From contig JARKIP010000023.1 in assembly GCA_029990175.1 (NCBI GenBank), positions 20,975,501-21,039,500 of the forward strand: DNA of 64,000 nucleotides, read 5' to 3'. Below are positions 1-12,482 of this stretch, piece after piece. Within the stretch, counting starts at the first letter, position 1; each line of letters opens with the position of its first letter. A program made the position numbers and the translations under genes. This DNA comes from Petunia secreta. Taxonomy: Eukaryota > Streptophyta > Magnoliopsida > Solanales > Solanaceae. The notes beneath the pieces were generated by a model. That model saw only the letters and a program-made list of their open reading frames with translations, was not told where the DNA came from and searched no databases.

Positions 1-3000
1 CTCGTTAAATGTTATTGTCTTATTCTAGTCTCGTCGTTTGGTGAAACCACTGCATAGAGCTACATTGTCTGTTTGGTGGATTGTTTTTGTGGTTTGCAGT
101 TTCCTTCTTTTAGTAGAATTCATTCATATGTTTTACATATATACATATTCTGCCCCCCCCCCCCCCCCCCTCTATTTACCTTCTCCAAAAACTTATCAAA
201 GAGATTAGATAAATGATAACAGTAAGAGATGTTTATGTCCAAAGTGATATTTGTCTGAACATGCACTTTTGATTATGTCTTCTATCTGATGATCTTATAA
301 CTGCACCTTGCATTGCCTTCAGAAGATAGAACTTGAGTGAAAAGAAAGGAGGATAGGTTTAAGATCTGTATATCCTTTCAAAAAGACCAGACTAATCGTC
401 GTAATGTTCCCATTGTATGCCTGGTATTGCTACGAGAGAAAAGTTTCTTCCAGTCAAAATTTCAATATAGTTATGTATGCCTCTTGCTAGAAATGTCAGA
501 CTAGTATTCTCTTTCAAAAGATCACCCAACCTTTCTCCTTTTTCTCCTTTGTTTGTGGATTTGAGTTTGCCACACTTCAGTCCAGCTCATGGAGTTCTGA
601 AAGAGATGAACAATAGTTCAAAAAAAATGTCTTTTTAAGGAATTCCCATCTTGAACAATATACAGAAGCTCGTTTTGACCTTTGTTTTAAGGGTTTACTT
701 CATCATATATTTGTCTTTCCCCCCTCTGTTCCCTCCAGGCCTCCAGTGCATTTTTCAGTGTGTCTTCTTTCGTCTGACCCAACTTTCTGATCATGAATTG
801 TTCATGGTGCTACTTCACTGAACGAACAAAAAAAAAACATGTGATGGCGCTCGTACCGTGCAATAGTAATCGAAAACATTTCTGTTTGGTAATTTTAGAC
901 ACTTCAGCTTAAGTAGCTCATCATTTTTCTAATATCATCTCTTATTCTTGACTTAAAATTGGACAGAATTTGCTCCACGATTGGTTTCTTCTCCTTCGCT
1001 ATTTAAAACTTTATAAGTAAAATAAGGAGATTAAAAAATACAACTTTCGTGATTGACCTAAGTTGCTTTCACTCTCCACCAAAAATGCCTGCTGTATCCT
1101 TGTTAGATCCTCCAAAAATGCATTACTTTTGGAGGATCTCACAATCCCGTGGAGAGTCCGAGCAACATAGTGATCGTCAAAGCATTTGCTCTCATATGCT
1201 TGGAGACTTTGTGTCCTGAAAAATGCCTTATCTTAAAAAGTTTGAACTTTTTAGTTTATAGAGTCCTGCAGATATTTTTAGTTTTAATGCCTCTTATGCA
1301 CATGGAAGATGGATGTATACCCTGTAATTCCTATACTCAGTAGATCTTTTTGGCATTCTTTTTGACAAGATTAGTGAATGAAGTCCAATGCTTGTGGGAA
1401 GTTCCTGAATGTAGGTGTAAACTAATAAAAGTGAATTCTTCAGCATAATAAGGCACCAGAACATATTGTTCCTTCTGAGGCATTTTAACATTGGTATATT
1501 CTTCTCAAAGCAAGTGGACTTTTAGATGATTGGAGATCAATTTGAGCTAGCTCTTCTGAACTTTTCTATTTCTACAAAAGTCTCTTCTAGCAATCTTTAT
1601 ACTTGTTGAGTAGGAGAGAATTTTGTTTCCCTTATCCTTGTTACTTGAAGTCTTGATATATGTTTTAACTAGTTCGTATGATCAGCATCTTTTGCTTTTT
1701 TCAAGAGCATACCTTATCTTCTTCTTCTTCTTCTTCTCTCTTTTTTTTTTTTTTTTTTTTGAATAAGGCAAAATCTTTTCACCAAAAAAGTGTCAACGAT
1801 ATACAAGATATGTGCCATTAATATCCGAAATTTCAACTATCTTTACAGCCAGGGATGTACCCTTTGCGTTAACATAGTAAATAAAATAAATGATCTCCTT
1901 TGGCTGTAAATGCTGGTCCTGATTCCTTCTAAGGTTTGTCTATTATCTTCTCAGAGTGTCCAAAATATAGTAAGTTTTGCCATCTTCCACATCTCCCTAT
2001 TCCTAGTCTCCATCCTATTCAGCCTCCAATTCTCTATAGCATGAGCATGGACAGCTGTTCTAGAGGGTATCCAACTGTTACACATACATTATATACATTT
2101 CTTATAGCGGTGGTGTTCGAGTTAGTTTGCGCGCATCTTGATTCCAGCGGTTATTTGCTAGAGTAACATTGCCCACAAAAGCCGAGGGAGATGAGAAGAA
2201 ATCACTTTGCATTTTTTGCTGCTACGTGGTCTCCCATGATTTTCACCCCAATTCATTGCCGACCATACCCTTGGGTGCTAAACTGGAAGATTCCTCGCAA
2301 AACGACAATACTGTTCAAATAATTTACATCCATCCATGGATCTTACTCATGCAGCGCAACTTTGCCACAAATTGTCTCCTCTAATTATCCGTTGTTAGGA
2401 TTGCGTCCCGCATGGCAATCTATGTAAAGAATGCCAAGGTGCTTTATACTTCCATACCCTTTCCATCTTAGCCTTGACTCAGCAGCCCAGGCAAACATCT
2501 ATATTATGATCCATTGAGAAATATATTTCTTGCTTGCTCCACCATATTTCTTTCCTCATTCCAGATTATGTGTGACTATATATTTTCTGTAGGAACATCA
2601 GTATCAATCCATTTGAATACTGGATTAGTCTTCTAAAAGGTACATCCCAGTACACTTGGTCTGCCTTGCTTTTTATAATTTTGGCTGCTGTGGTGTTCTT
2701 ATCGACTGTGGTATAGAAGTTGGGGAACCTTTGCGCAACATGTCAAGCCAAAAAAGTGATTCAATCACCATTTGAGACTCTAAAGCCTATAATCCTGGTA
2801 ACTCCTCATCCAGTGACCCGGTCCCCTCTCTTAACCCATATGAGGTAGACACCTTATCTGAAGACCATCATTTCTTAGAACTTCCATATCTTGCAAGGAT
2901 CATATTTCTCTTCCAAGGGGTCGTTTAGGCAATGTAGATTTTTCATTCTATACTTTAAGCACTTTAGATCTTTCTTGCAGGAGAACTTATCTCCTCAGAT

Positions 3001-4736
3001 AGGGAAAAATAAGTGCCTGCATCAGATCTTCTAAAGGATTTCGATAGGATGATATAGCATGTGTATGTTATCATAAAAACACACTAGAATATGGAATATA
3101 CAGATTCACGTTCATAAGAGTGCTCTACATGTTTTAACACATCAGAATGTGGAAGATACGAATTCACATGCATAAGCATATTTTACATTTTCCTATTAAA
3201 AATAATGTATTACACTTCATTCTCAAAAAAAAGAAAAGTTATGACATTTCCAAAAAAATGTTTTGAACTTCTGTATGTGTGCACCGTACTGTCAATTATC
3301 AATATATGCATTTGAATACGACTACTTTAGTAGTTGTCAAATAGATTTCATAATAATGTAATTAGAACATAAGAAAAGACAATCATTTCTTCATCCCAAA
3401 AAAAAAAAAAAAAAAAACCCGTGTTTTTGTTTGTTAACTTCAGGGAAGAGTTAATGACTAATACAAAAGGTTCGCTTCAGTTGAGCTTGCAGAGAGCTGA
3501 AGGGTTGCATATGATTCATATAGCTGACCCAACTTTATTTGAGGTTTCGCTTAGTTGGACTGATGATTGTTTGTTGTGTTATACTACTTGGTTGCCTTCT
3601 CTATTGGGAACTTCATTAAATTTTGCTACTTTTGACTAAGCAGAAGACATCTGATCTTATCAGGGTGTCAGTCTTGATACTTTTATTTTTTAAAGAAAAG
3701 AAAAAATTTAATAAAAAAATATTACTTCTGTTATCTTACTATTATTTTTTTTTCTCCGCTTGACATGGCAGTTAGGATGTACACCTTGAGTTAGATGGCC
3801 AATCCAGGATAAAGAGATGGAATGGGAAAGTTATATCCTTCTCCAATAGTTGGAGATTCAGATTTTATGATAAGTCAGCTGGGGATTCATTACTTGGTTA
3901 AGTTTTAAGAAGAGCGTTTGTGGATGCTGGCAAGACACCTATTTTCTTATTTTTCTCATGTCTAGCATGCAAATGTGTAGTAAGTTTTCGTGGTCTAGCT
4001 TTCAACTCAAATATTGGAGATGAAACTTGTCCTGGGAGATGAAATGACATTTTCCGAAAACCAAGGAATGGGAGATTAAGCTTGCATTTGTTAAAAAATT
4101 AAGACAAATAATCCATTTCCAATTGGACAATTTTATATAGGCATTTAGCGAAGAGATAGTGTTTGTGGGGGCATAAGAAACCGCTAAACTTCTTGTGACA
4201 GGAGTGAGGGTATGTAGTGGCTCTGGTGATGTTTGAATCTTCTGGTCTAGTTGAGATAGACCACCTTGCTGTGATGGCACAAGATTTATCAATGCCATTA
4301 TAATTGTTCTGAGTTTGAGGAATGAGAAGTGTGGATGAGTAGATTTGTATGACTTCCTTGAGGAAAATATATAGGAACTTGTCAAGTACTAAATTGATGC
4401 AGGAAAGGTTGTCCCAGTTGCGAATCTTCATATCGAATAATGCTCATAGCTTGGCATGTGTAGCAACTCTTTGAAATACATCCACTTATACTATATTCGG
4501 AATTTTGAATTAGTTTAGTTGAAAGGAATACCTCTCGCCTTTTCCCTGAAAAATTGCATATTTACAATTTAGCAGTACTGTCTCATTTACAGTTTCGTTT
4601 TCTTTTCTTTCCTTTTTTTTTTCCGCAATATGCCGGGATTGTTCTCTGTTGCAAAAGATATTAACAATTGTCATAGTTGTGGTTAAGCATGTGTTTTAGT
4701 TGTCGGCTACTTGAGTCAAGTTTCCGTGTTTTGCAG
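1..4736 (+). other. Non-coding stretch upstream of kinase exon, probably intron
   Basis: I see no convincing protein-coding exon here. In particular there is no catalytic-loop (HRDLK) or DFG segment that would belong to the kinase exon starting at 4737. That exon begins with an intron acceptor, so this stretch is most simply a long intron, with earlier exons outside the window. It contains homopolymer runs (a C run near 154-170, a T run near 1741-1760, an A run near 3398-3417) and one SINE-like piece at about 2098-2260. The short open frames in it lack recognisable domains. Confidence 0.5.
2098..2260 (-). mobile_element. SINE-like fragment (Solanaceae SolS/tRNA-derived type)
   Basis: Read on the minus strand, the segment runs through a stretch resembling a common Solanaceae SINE body: a 'tgatttcttctcatct' block, a degenerate box A-like 'ggcttttgtgggcaatgtta', and a 'gatgcgcgcaaact...cgaacacca' block ending in 'ccgctataag'. 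The similarity is recalled from family knowledge and not searched. The copy is diverged, and I could not define target-site duplications. A short LINE piece is the main alternative. Confidence 0.42.
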
Positions 4737-5076
4737 GGAGATGATCCAGCACCGACCGTACACACAGAAGGTTGATGTGTATAGTTTCGGGATTGTTCTG
4801 TGGGAGCTCATAACTGGGATGCTTCCCTTCCAGAACATGACAGCTGTGCAAGCAGCTTTTGCAGTTGTCAACAAAGGTGTCCGTCCAACCATCCCCAATG
4901 ATTGTTTACCTGTCCTAGGTGAGATCATGACTCGCTGCTGGGATGCTAACCCCGACAATAGACCACCTTTCTCTCATGTGGTCAGAATGCTTGAGGTTGC
5001 TGAGACAGAGATCCTGACAACAGTCAGAAAGGCCCGTTTCAGGTGCTGCATCAGTCAACCTATGACTACAGATTGA
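4737..5076 (+). CDS. Raf-like serine/threonine protein kinase, last coding exon (STY13/HT1-type)
   Basis: The 3'-terminal exon of a plant Raf-like cytosolic protein kinase, which would phosphorylate Ser/Thr (and possibly Tyr) on unknown substrates. The exon follows an acceptor (ttgcag at 4731-4736). Its first base completes a Pro codon, and the frame then reads EMIQHRP, the end of the conserved GTYRWMAPEM segment. Visible landmarks are kinase subdomain IX (DVYSFGIVLWE), the P+1-side segment LPFQNMTAVQAAFAVV, and subdomain XI (NRPPFSHVVRML). The basic, Cys-containing tail RFRCCISQPMTTD is characteristic of the STY13-like group. It encodes about 112 residues and stops with TGA at 5074-5076. The frame is intact. 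The N-lobe and catalytic loop are missing from this window, so the gene is partial here only because of the window edge or a very long intron. HT1 itself is a less likely identity than STY13-like. Confidence 0.9.
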
Positions 5077-6277
5077 TCTGGAAAAAGGTAACTGTAGGCA
5101 GTAAGAGCAAGAGTAAAGAATTTGGGAAGGCAAAACAAAACTGATTCCAAAGTTTTGCCATGTGTATCTATGAGGTATAAGTTCTTTATTCAGATAGAAA
5201 AAGGGTTAAGATTATGATAAGAACTGTTTGATTTTGTGTTGTAATCTTTTTTCTCCTTGGATTTGAAATTCTAACTAGTGATAATAGAGGTATGTGTATT
5301 TATACATGTCATTTTCAGGCGGTGTTAGACTCTACTTTTATTTTGTTTTGATAAAATTTTATCAGGTGCTGAAGATGTTACATATTGATCACTCCACATC
5401 CTACCTTTTTGTATCTCTGATGCTTGATCTTATTCTGCAGTAATATGTTTGCATCAAAAGCAGTAGGTGTTATCTTCCTTGTTTTTTTTCCCCCTTTAAG
5501 ATATAGTAATCCCAAACATCCTTTTTAACTTCCAGTATCAGTATTATCATTGCATTCAATAGCCAATTGAATACTGCACGCTCTTCGACAACATACTAAG
5601 TCAAAAGTGCCATCTTTCAAAATGCAAAATTTGTGGATATAGCCGTTAACGAAATGAGATGAAAATTATGGAAGATGAACCCCATAAATAAAACAAGACA
5701 TTTTGATGTGTTATTTGGTGAGAACCACTTCGTCCTTGAATTTGTTGCTAGTATCAAGCACCCTCGTAGGTTGAACATTATATACTCGCCCCGTTTGCGA
5801 CTTTTAATAGTAGATCCAGTTATATAATATTACAAAACTATATAATCCACTGTATCTTTCTTTATGGAGCTTCATGCTCTATTACTCCGCTATTCTATCA
5901 ATAATTGCTTGAATTTGTAGTTTAAATTTTAAGTATGATATCCTAGTATAATTTGAATTTCCTAATATAAATTCTTGACTTCATGTGATGGTTGATTGCC
6001 TCAACCTATATAAAGTGACTCATTTTCAGAACTAGCTTGGCAAGTGGGAAGGAGTCCTAATCATAATATCTCACATTATACAAAAATGAACAATTGAGTG
6101 AACTAGTATAACCACCCCTACATCATTTGAGCGATCTATGACATATCCTCTTAAATAACATGAGACACTTTCCAAGTTAGACACAACTCACAAGATTCTT
6201 GTGCCTCTTCTATTAAAATCACTCTACTCTTTGCTGATTTCTCTTAGGCATCAAAGCTTCCTTCAATGGATATTTGG
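5077..6277 (+). other. Kinase 3' UTR and intergenic sequence
   Basis: Sequence just after the kinase stop is AT-rich and presumably the 3' UTR; no poly(A) signal stands out clearly enough to place its end. The remainder to 6277 holds no recognisable gene. It ends where a CAGGGGCGG-type hAT terminus begins. Confidence 0.5.
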
Positions 6278-6444
6278 CAGGGGCGGCTCAACAGTGATGG
6301 AGGCCCAAGACTTCAATAAGAGGCCTTATATACACACACACATATAAACACATAATGTTGTCTATTGTTTTAAGTCTATTTTCCTAACTTTCTGAGAAGC
6401 AAAGTTATGAATTATTATTTTATAATCAATTCTTTCTAGTAATT

Positions 6445-7409
6445 ATTTTTCAATTGCTAGCAAACTTATCAATTCATTTTGTATATTGTGCCCAATGTAA
6501 TGATTATGAATTTCATCATGTTTAATTTGTCGAATATGCTCTTGCATTAGATCAAATTCTGCAATTATTTCAATTAGATTTAGAAAATTTACGTTGCTTT
6601 CTTGATAGATCTTTTCATTTTTTCCCTCTCAATGCCAAATTATCTTTCCCAAGAGTTTTGATCACAACAATAATTCTTGACAATACATTCTTCCAATGTT
6701 CTCTATTTCTATTAATTTGCTCTTGAACATCTTTATCAACTGTTTTATTTATGTGCAATCTCGTTTCCAAATCAATCCATGCACCCATATTAATAATATG
6801 CTCGTTTGATGTTTCATGAACTTTAAGCTTAGCACTGAGGTTTCTCCAATCTTTACAACTTTCACTTGCGAAATTTCTATTCCTGCTATTAGAACTTGTA
6901 TGCAATAACTTGCAACAAAAACAGAAGACTTTATCTAAGTCTGTTGAATAAACGAACGACCTTCTTTCAGGTCTTTCCCCGTTCGTCAATTTATGAAAAT
7001 AATAGGTAGAAAAATGTCTTGAGAGTTTATCTTTTGAAAAATCTATGTCAGTAATTCTAACGGGTCCATTTTCTACTAATAGATCCCTGAGCTTTGTATA
7101 AATATTAGTCCATTGACTTGGATCATATATATTTGTAGGAATGCAATTATTTAATTCATCTATAAATTCTTGGCTTTCTTGAGGATATATCTCAGACTGC
7201 CTCACTAACTTCTTCTTTTTCTTCTCAAATGGTGTTATCATCTAACTCAACTAGGTTAGTGACTTGTTCATCTTGGGAACATTCACCTAAACTTTTAGGA
7301 TTAGTGGTTTTGTTGGTTGCTAAATATTATCGAGAGCTCCCTTTTGGGATTGTATCAAAGCTTCAATTCTCCTTTTTCTTTTTTTGGAGTTTTGAGTAAC
7401 CGAAATCAT
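6445..7409 (-). pseudogene. hAT-family transposase N-terminal part with TTF-type zinc finger (broken)
   Basis: Minus-strand reading starts near 7409 (MISVTQNSKKRK) and shows a basic N-terminus followed by the TTF-type zinc-finger region. Its core 'VFCFCCKLLHTSS' and downstream 'CKDWRNLSAKLKVHE' give the Cys/His pattern of the plant TTF/DUF4371 hAT-related family. There are in-frame stops near 7335, then an open stretch from 7241 to 6615. After a +1-type frameshift near 6620, similarity resumes (EKIYQESNVNFLNLIEIIAEFD...) to about 6445. The catalytic RNase-H-like core and the C-terminal hAT dimerisation domain are absent, so this cannot encode an active transposase. It may still derive from a domesticated ZNF-TTF gene, but its position between hAT-like ends favours transposon origin. 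Confidence 0.75.
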
Positions 7410-7763
7410 ATTTTCTAGTTGACATATTTAACTTATAATAAATCTTTAAAAGGACAATAAATACCTACCAATATCAAGAACAACAAATCAAATAAGAATA
7501 ATACTGAAAGTTGGAATAATAGAACCTGATTCAAGAAGTTGATAATTTTGATGTGTAAATAAATATATGTTGCTTCAATATAATTTCTCCAATACTTCGT
7601 ACCGAGGAAAAACTAAAATAATATTTTTTAAATAATGCCAGTGCAGTTGTGTAGGCGGTAGACTTTTCAGAATAGTACCAAGAGTTGAGAGATATCTTGG
7701 AAAAATAAAGAAGAAGAATATAAAAATTTTAGAACGTGCGATAGTATTTGTAGATGGTGTTTA

Positions 7764-9378
7764 GATTTAATTTCACCGGTGGTCACTGAACTATTGTTTC
7801 ATTACCACAAAGTCACTTTTGTTTCATTTGTTACCTAAAAGTCACTCAACTTTGCTCCGGTCTACAATAAAGTCACTCAAGCCGGATTTTGTTTAAAACT
7901 TGCCGGAAAAATGATGTGGCATCATTAATTAAAAATAATTTTTTTAATTAATTTTTCATCTATTAATCTAATTCCTCAACCCATTATTCTTATTCTACCT
8001 AACACAAACCCATTTCACTATACTATTTTGCCACATTATGTCATGTCAGGGAGTCACATTAGAAATATATTTTAACTAACTGAAGATTAACAGGACAATT
8101 TAGTTTAACAGGACATTTCAAAGAAGTAATCTTCAGTTAGTTTCCAATTGAGACCTACTGAGTTGTTATTGTTGTTGTATTATCGTGAGACACGTCATTT
8201 TTTTAAGGCTTTATATCTGTGTGTCAATTATTTTTAATGCAGTAATCAAAAGTAAGGACAGACATATAAATTAGAGTGTCATATCTTACATGAAGATATA
8301 CAAATAACTATTTTATCAGTGAAAATTTTGAAATTTGATAAATATTATCTACCATATAATCGCTGGGGTACCAAGCAAAAATCGAATAACCCAGAAAAAT
8401 CGAAAGAAAAAAAACTAAGAAAAACCAAAAACAAAAACTCAACTTTGTTTGGAATCAGCTTGTTTGGATGGTTGTTATCAATTGTACTGTATCGTACTGT
8501 TACTATGATATAATGCTTGTATTAATTGTTATTTTAAAATTTTATTGTATCGTATCGTTAGTCTGTCGTTACATAACGATGAAGAGCCCATTTTATGTAA
8601 CGACCGATTTAGTGCGATCGCGTCGTTACCGTAAGTGTCTTTTTTCTCTCTTCTTCCCCTTAATATATTACTACTATTTATCTTATCTATTTTATAATAA
8701 CTCTATCCCGTATCTTATTATTTTCTTGGCAATATTGTAAATTCACTCTTCATTTACTAGTATGTTATATCATGAAACGACTGCAAACAATATAATCTAT
8801 CAAAACGTTGAACTCAACAAAATATAAAGTACAATACAATAGATACATTATGAAATCATATACATAACAATAGTCCAAACGAGCTGTTATTTTGGTTTTA
8901 AAATTTTTAAAAATCGACATAACTAGTTTGATTTCATAAATGAAAAATCGAACCAAACCGATCTAAGCTCGTTCATTTTTATTCATTCTCCTTTCCTCAT
9001 TTTCCCTTTTTGCATAGCCAATTTGCCTAACATTACTCAATTTGATTAATTAATTAATTCAATACGAAACATGAGCAAAGAGAAATGGCATCGGTATGAA
9101 ATGTTTATGCACGACGATGACGTATTGAAATGTGCTTGGGTTGGGTAGAATAAGAATAATGGGTTAAGGAATAAATTAATAGATGAAAAATTAATTAAAA
9201 AAATTATTTTTAATTAATGATGCCACATCATTTTTCCGGCAAGTTTTAAACAAAATCTGGCTTGACTGACTTTGTTGTAGACCGGAGCAAAGTTGAGTGA
9301 CTTTTGAGTAACAAATGAAACAAAAGTGACTTTGAGATAATGAAACAATAGTTTAGTGACCACAGGTGAAATTAACCC
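7764..9378. mobile_element. Non-autonomous MULE with ~235-bp terminal inverted repeats
   Basis: The ends are long near-identical inverted repeats, roughly 7764-8000 and 9140-9378, beginning GATTTAATTTCACC and GGGTTAATTTCACC when read inward. They are flanked by a 9-bp target duplication, TGGTGTTTA (7755-7763) and TAGTGTTTA (9379-9387), 8 of 9 identical. Long TIRs with a 9-bp duplication are diagnostic of Mutator-like elements. The interior has no transposase frame and carries another small inverted-repeat element at 8456-8886. The insertion lies inside the hAT-like remnant, so it is younger than that element. Confidence 0.85.
8456..8886. mobile_element. MITE, copy A (same family as 50765-51412)
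   Basis: Inverted ends AGCTTGTTTGGATGGTTGTTA and, on the other strand, AGCTCGTTTGGACTATTGTTA enclose a segment with repeated tacaatac/gtattgta motifs. It also contains a 'ttacataacgatgaagagcccatttt' block that recurs in diverged form at 50878-50909. The target duplication is not clear for this copy. It has no coding capacity. It sits inside the 1.6-kb MULE. Confidence 0.6.
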
Positions 9379-9724
9379 TAGTGTTTATAGATGCGCACGT
9401 ACAAGGCAATGATGAAGGGGGAAGGTTTAATAATTTTTTATAGAGAGAAGTTAAATAAAATGAATTGTGATATATATTTATTTCTAAATTATTGCAAAGT
9501 GACATTACAGGTTTGCTAACAGTTTTCCACAATTGGGGCCTCTGAATATGTCAAGTAAAATATATTTTTCCTTTTAAATTGAAAAGGACAAAAATTTTAC
9601 TGTGCCTTTTTAACTAGAAAGAAGTATACCGATAGGCTATAACTATACTTACAAAAGTGGGGCTCCCTATTAGTTTGAGGCTTGAAGCAGAGGCTTCCTG
9701 GGCTTTACCCAAGAGTCGGCGCTA

Positions 9725-9933
9725 GGGTAAAATTTGGAAGATTTACAAATATATACAATCCTAACATTAAAATTACAAAAATACCAACATTATTTCATTT
9801 TACGAAAAATATTAATATTTTTTTACACATTATATACAAAAATCAACAAAACTAATAAATTAGGGTTCTCCTTCTTCCTACTGCCCCCTGCTACCCACCC
9901 AGGCGGACTAGGCGGCAGCCGCCATCCACTACC

Positions 9934-9974
<41 letters not shown>

Positions 9975-10770
9975 TGTTTTTGAATTAAAAAATGAAATAC
10001 ACATAAATACACATATAAACATTGATTTTTTTTTTTGAAATTAAAAAAAATACATGTAAATACACAAAAAAATTGTGTTATGCATATACTAAACACACAC
10101 ATACATACACGAATCTACAGATCTACAAACGAATCATACAAATTTATGTGCGTGACATTTATTACTTGACATATACACAAAAATACATACAAAAAATACA
10201 AATAGATGCTCGGATATACACGTTCATACAGTGATATGCACGTACATACACTTGTGTGCTGAAAATTATTACATGTATATACACGAGCATACAGATACAT
10301 ACACTTGCAGATCTGAATTTGAATGTGTATATTCAAATACAAAAAAGAAGAAGGAGAAGCGGATCTGAACTTGTATTAAAAAAATACATATGTATACATA
10401 AAAATACACACATATGCACGTACAAAATGAAAAAAAAAAAAAAAAAAAAAAAAGAGAGGAGAAGATCGGAAAAGAGAGGAGCAGATCTGCTCCAATTCGC
10501 CGCGGTAAAGCACGCAATGGCGGCGGCCAACGAGGGGGGTGGGGAACGACGGGAGGGTGGGGTGGGTGGGTGGGTGGAGGAGAGGAGAGAAAGAGAGAGG
10601 GAGAAGTTAGGGTTTTGGGGTAGAGAGGGAAGAAAGGAAATGAAAAATTATATATTTTGTAAAATGTAAAAAAATGTTGGTATGTAGAGTAATTATTTAA
10701 AAGTATCGGTATTTTTTGTAATTAAGTGGTTTAGTATGTCAATTAGCGTAAAAATATCTTAAAATTTCTA
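9725..10770. other. Possible diverged TIR element with long homopolymer tracts
   Basis: AT-rich edges at about 9725-9830 and 10640-10770 are imperfect inverted copies of each other (the theme 'ttacaaaaataccaacat' on the left, its complement on the right). The interior has a T run of about 37 nt (9937-9973), an A run of about 24 nt (10430-10453), and a purine-rich GC-richer block (10480-10625). No target duplication could be assigned. Open frames here are low-complexity products of the homopolymers, and I do not call a gene. Confidence 0.3.
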
Positions 10771-12071
10771 CTATATAGAATCGCTCTAATGGGCTGAAGC
10801 AGGCAGGTCTTCGTTGACATGCTTGCTTGGAAATTTTGAGGGCACTTACGTAAATTCATTAAAATAGATTAATTGTAATTAGTTGAAAAAGTTATATACC
10901 GTAGCTCCTATGTAAAATTATCACTGCTTTGACTAAATTACCCCTATTCTGATCTACTCATCTGCCAGGTGTCTTTTCCACACAAAAGCATGCGTCCTTA
11001 CATGTGCTACCTCTATTTTGGAATTTCGTGCACCTCCTTTAGCTCTTTATTAAGCATAGTTGTAATTTGTATATGATAAACTTTGAGAATGAACTCCAAA
11101 AAGGAATCATGTCAGTATTTGTTCTTGTTCTTAATAGTTATTATACTTCGGTTGGAACATGAAGTTATCCGAAGGCTCCTCCTAAAAATAAAAAGTTCCC
11201 TACAAACATAACTTGTACACATACTAATACTATATCACTTATTCATGAAGTTTAACCATAATCAAAAGAAAACTACAAAAAGAAAATTTGTCACACTTGT
11301 GTACTTAAAAAAAAAAATCTTAGTTTAGGAGTTCAATTCATGCATTAAAATTTAAACTATGTAAAACTCCGACGTAAAAGAATTGTCGCTTTAATAGAAT
11401 CTTGAGTTCTCTTCTCCGTGATTTGGAAGGACATTTTTACTACTCTTACAACATTGTCGCTTTAATAGAATCGTGAGTTCTCTTCTCCGTGATTTGGAAG
11501 GACGTTTTTACTACTCTTACAACAATGTTGAACGCCAAAGGAGTTAAGAGAAAGGAAAATATTCTTTTAATTTATGTGTTACAGTTAAAAAGAAGTTTTT
11601 TTTTTTTAAAAAAAAAGATCATGGTCTCAAACAAGTCATCTCTTTTTATGTGGTTATAAGAGTTTTTGAAATTCTTATTTTTACAATATTATAATATTTT
11701 TGTGGCTATATAACCTTCTCATTAAATTAAAATATGAAATTAAAGTTAAATTATTTTTAAGAATTTAGTATTTTCTTAATGAACGTAAAAAGAGGAAAAT
11801 TGACACTTATTGAGAGACAGATGTAGTATAAAATATATTATTATTTTTTAGATATATTAATAAAAAATATTATCGCATAAACTGGAACTAATAGAAAATT
11901 TTAAACTTGTGGTCGAAAAATGAACTATAAAAACGAGAAGTTGAAAGTTAGATTATATTAAAATATTAAAAGATATTTTTATTTTGGATTTAAAAAAAGA
12001 AAAAAAAAATAAGAAGGATTAAAGCTTTTACATTGTGCTTGGGCCGTGCTTGCACCGGCTCCCTTTCCTAG
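10771..12071 (+). mobile_element. Candidate non-autonomous Helitron
   Basis: The 3' end shows a GC-rich hairpin-like segment (gggccgtgcttgcaccggctcc) shortly before CTAG followed by T, the expected Helitron 3' architecture (hairpin, then CTRR, insertion 5' of T). A 5' end beginning TCTACTATATAG near 10771 fits the usual TC start, but the preceding base is not the expected A. The hairpin has one unmatched base. There is no RepHel coding sequence. This is a pattern-based suggestion only. Confidence 0.35.
11382..11523 (+). repeat. 71-bp tandem duplication (two units)
   Basis: Two adjacent units (11382-11452 and 11453-11523) beginning attgtcgctttaatagaatc differ at only two positions that I can see. 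High identity suggests a recent local duplication. It overlaps no gene. Confidence 0.9.
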
Positions 12072-12430
12072 TATATTAAGAGACTCAAACTTATTTCATA
12101 AAAAAAGGTTATGTAATGAGACTTTGAGAAAAATGAGATAAAGAAAGCACTAATTCATAAAAACTAAGTCGAAATTGAAATGTGCAATCGCCACAAAGAA
12201 GAAAAGAAAATAAGTTTACATAAAATAAAGGATAAAACTTAATTGTAGAGCTAAAAATTTACTAGTATTAGTTAATGAGAGAAAGAAACTTAATTCATGG
12301 ATTTAATAAAATTATGAAATTGTTATAATTAACCTTTTATCAATAATTATTAAATAGATTATATATCATAGTATATGATGATAGAGGTACTTGCTATTTG
12401 GGGCTTTGAAAAATTTAGGACCTAAAGGCA
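12072..12430. other. AT-rich spacer, nothing recognised
   Basis: No open frame, repeat or RNA feature that I can support. It lies between the candidate Helitron end and the start of gag-like similarity of a minus-strand Ty3 fragment. Confidence 0.5.
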
Positions 12431-12482
12431 ATGGTAAAACGCTTGTAGCAACATTTCATCCAAAAATTCGTTAGCAGGACAC

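Larger units (their letters stand above)
6278..9724 (-). mobile_element. Putative hAT-like transposon remnant, host to a nested MULE
   Basis: The left end starts CAGGGGCGGCTC, a typical hAT terminus. The right end, read on the opposite strand, starts TAGCGCCGACTC and matches at 8 of 12 positions. Between them is a minus-strand remnant of a TTF-zinc-finger/hAT transposase (6445-7409), and a separate 1.6-kb MULE has inserted at 7764. An immediately flanking 8-bp duplication is not clear: 'atatttgg' lies left of the element, and a near-match 'aaatttgg' lies 5 bp beyond the proposed right end. The boundary call is therefore tentative. Excluding the nested MULE, only about 1.8 kb remains, too short for a full hAT transposase gene. 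Confidence 0.5.

Noticed and set aside
4002..4431. Two minus-strand frames of 110 and 127 codons
   Set aside because: No recognisable motif and they overlap each other; probably chance frames in intron sequence.
10256..10669. Lys/Arg-rich frames
   Set aside because: Produced by the A run and purine-rich stretch; no conserved segment.
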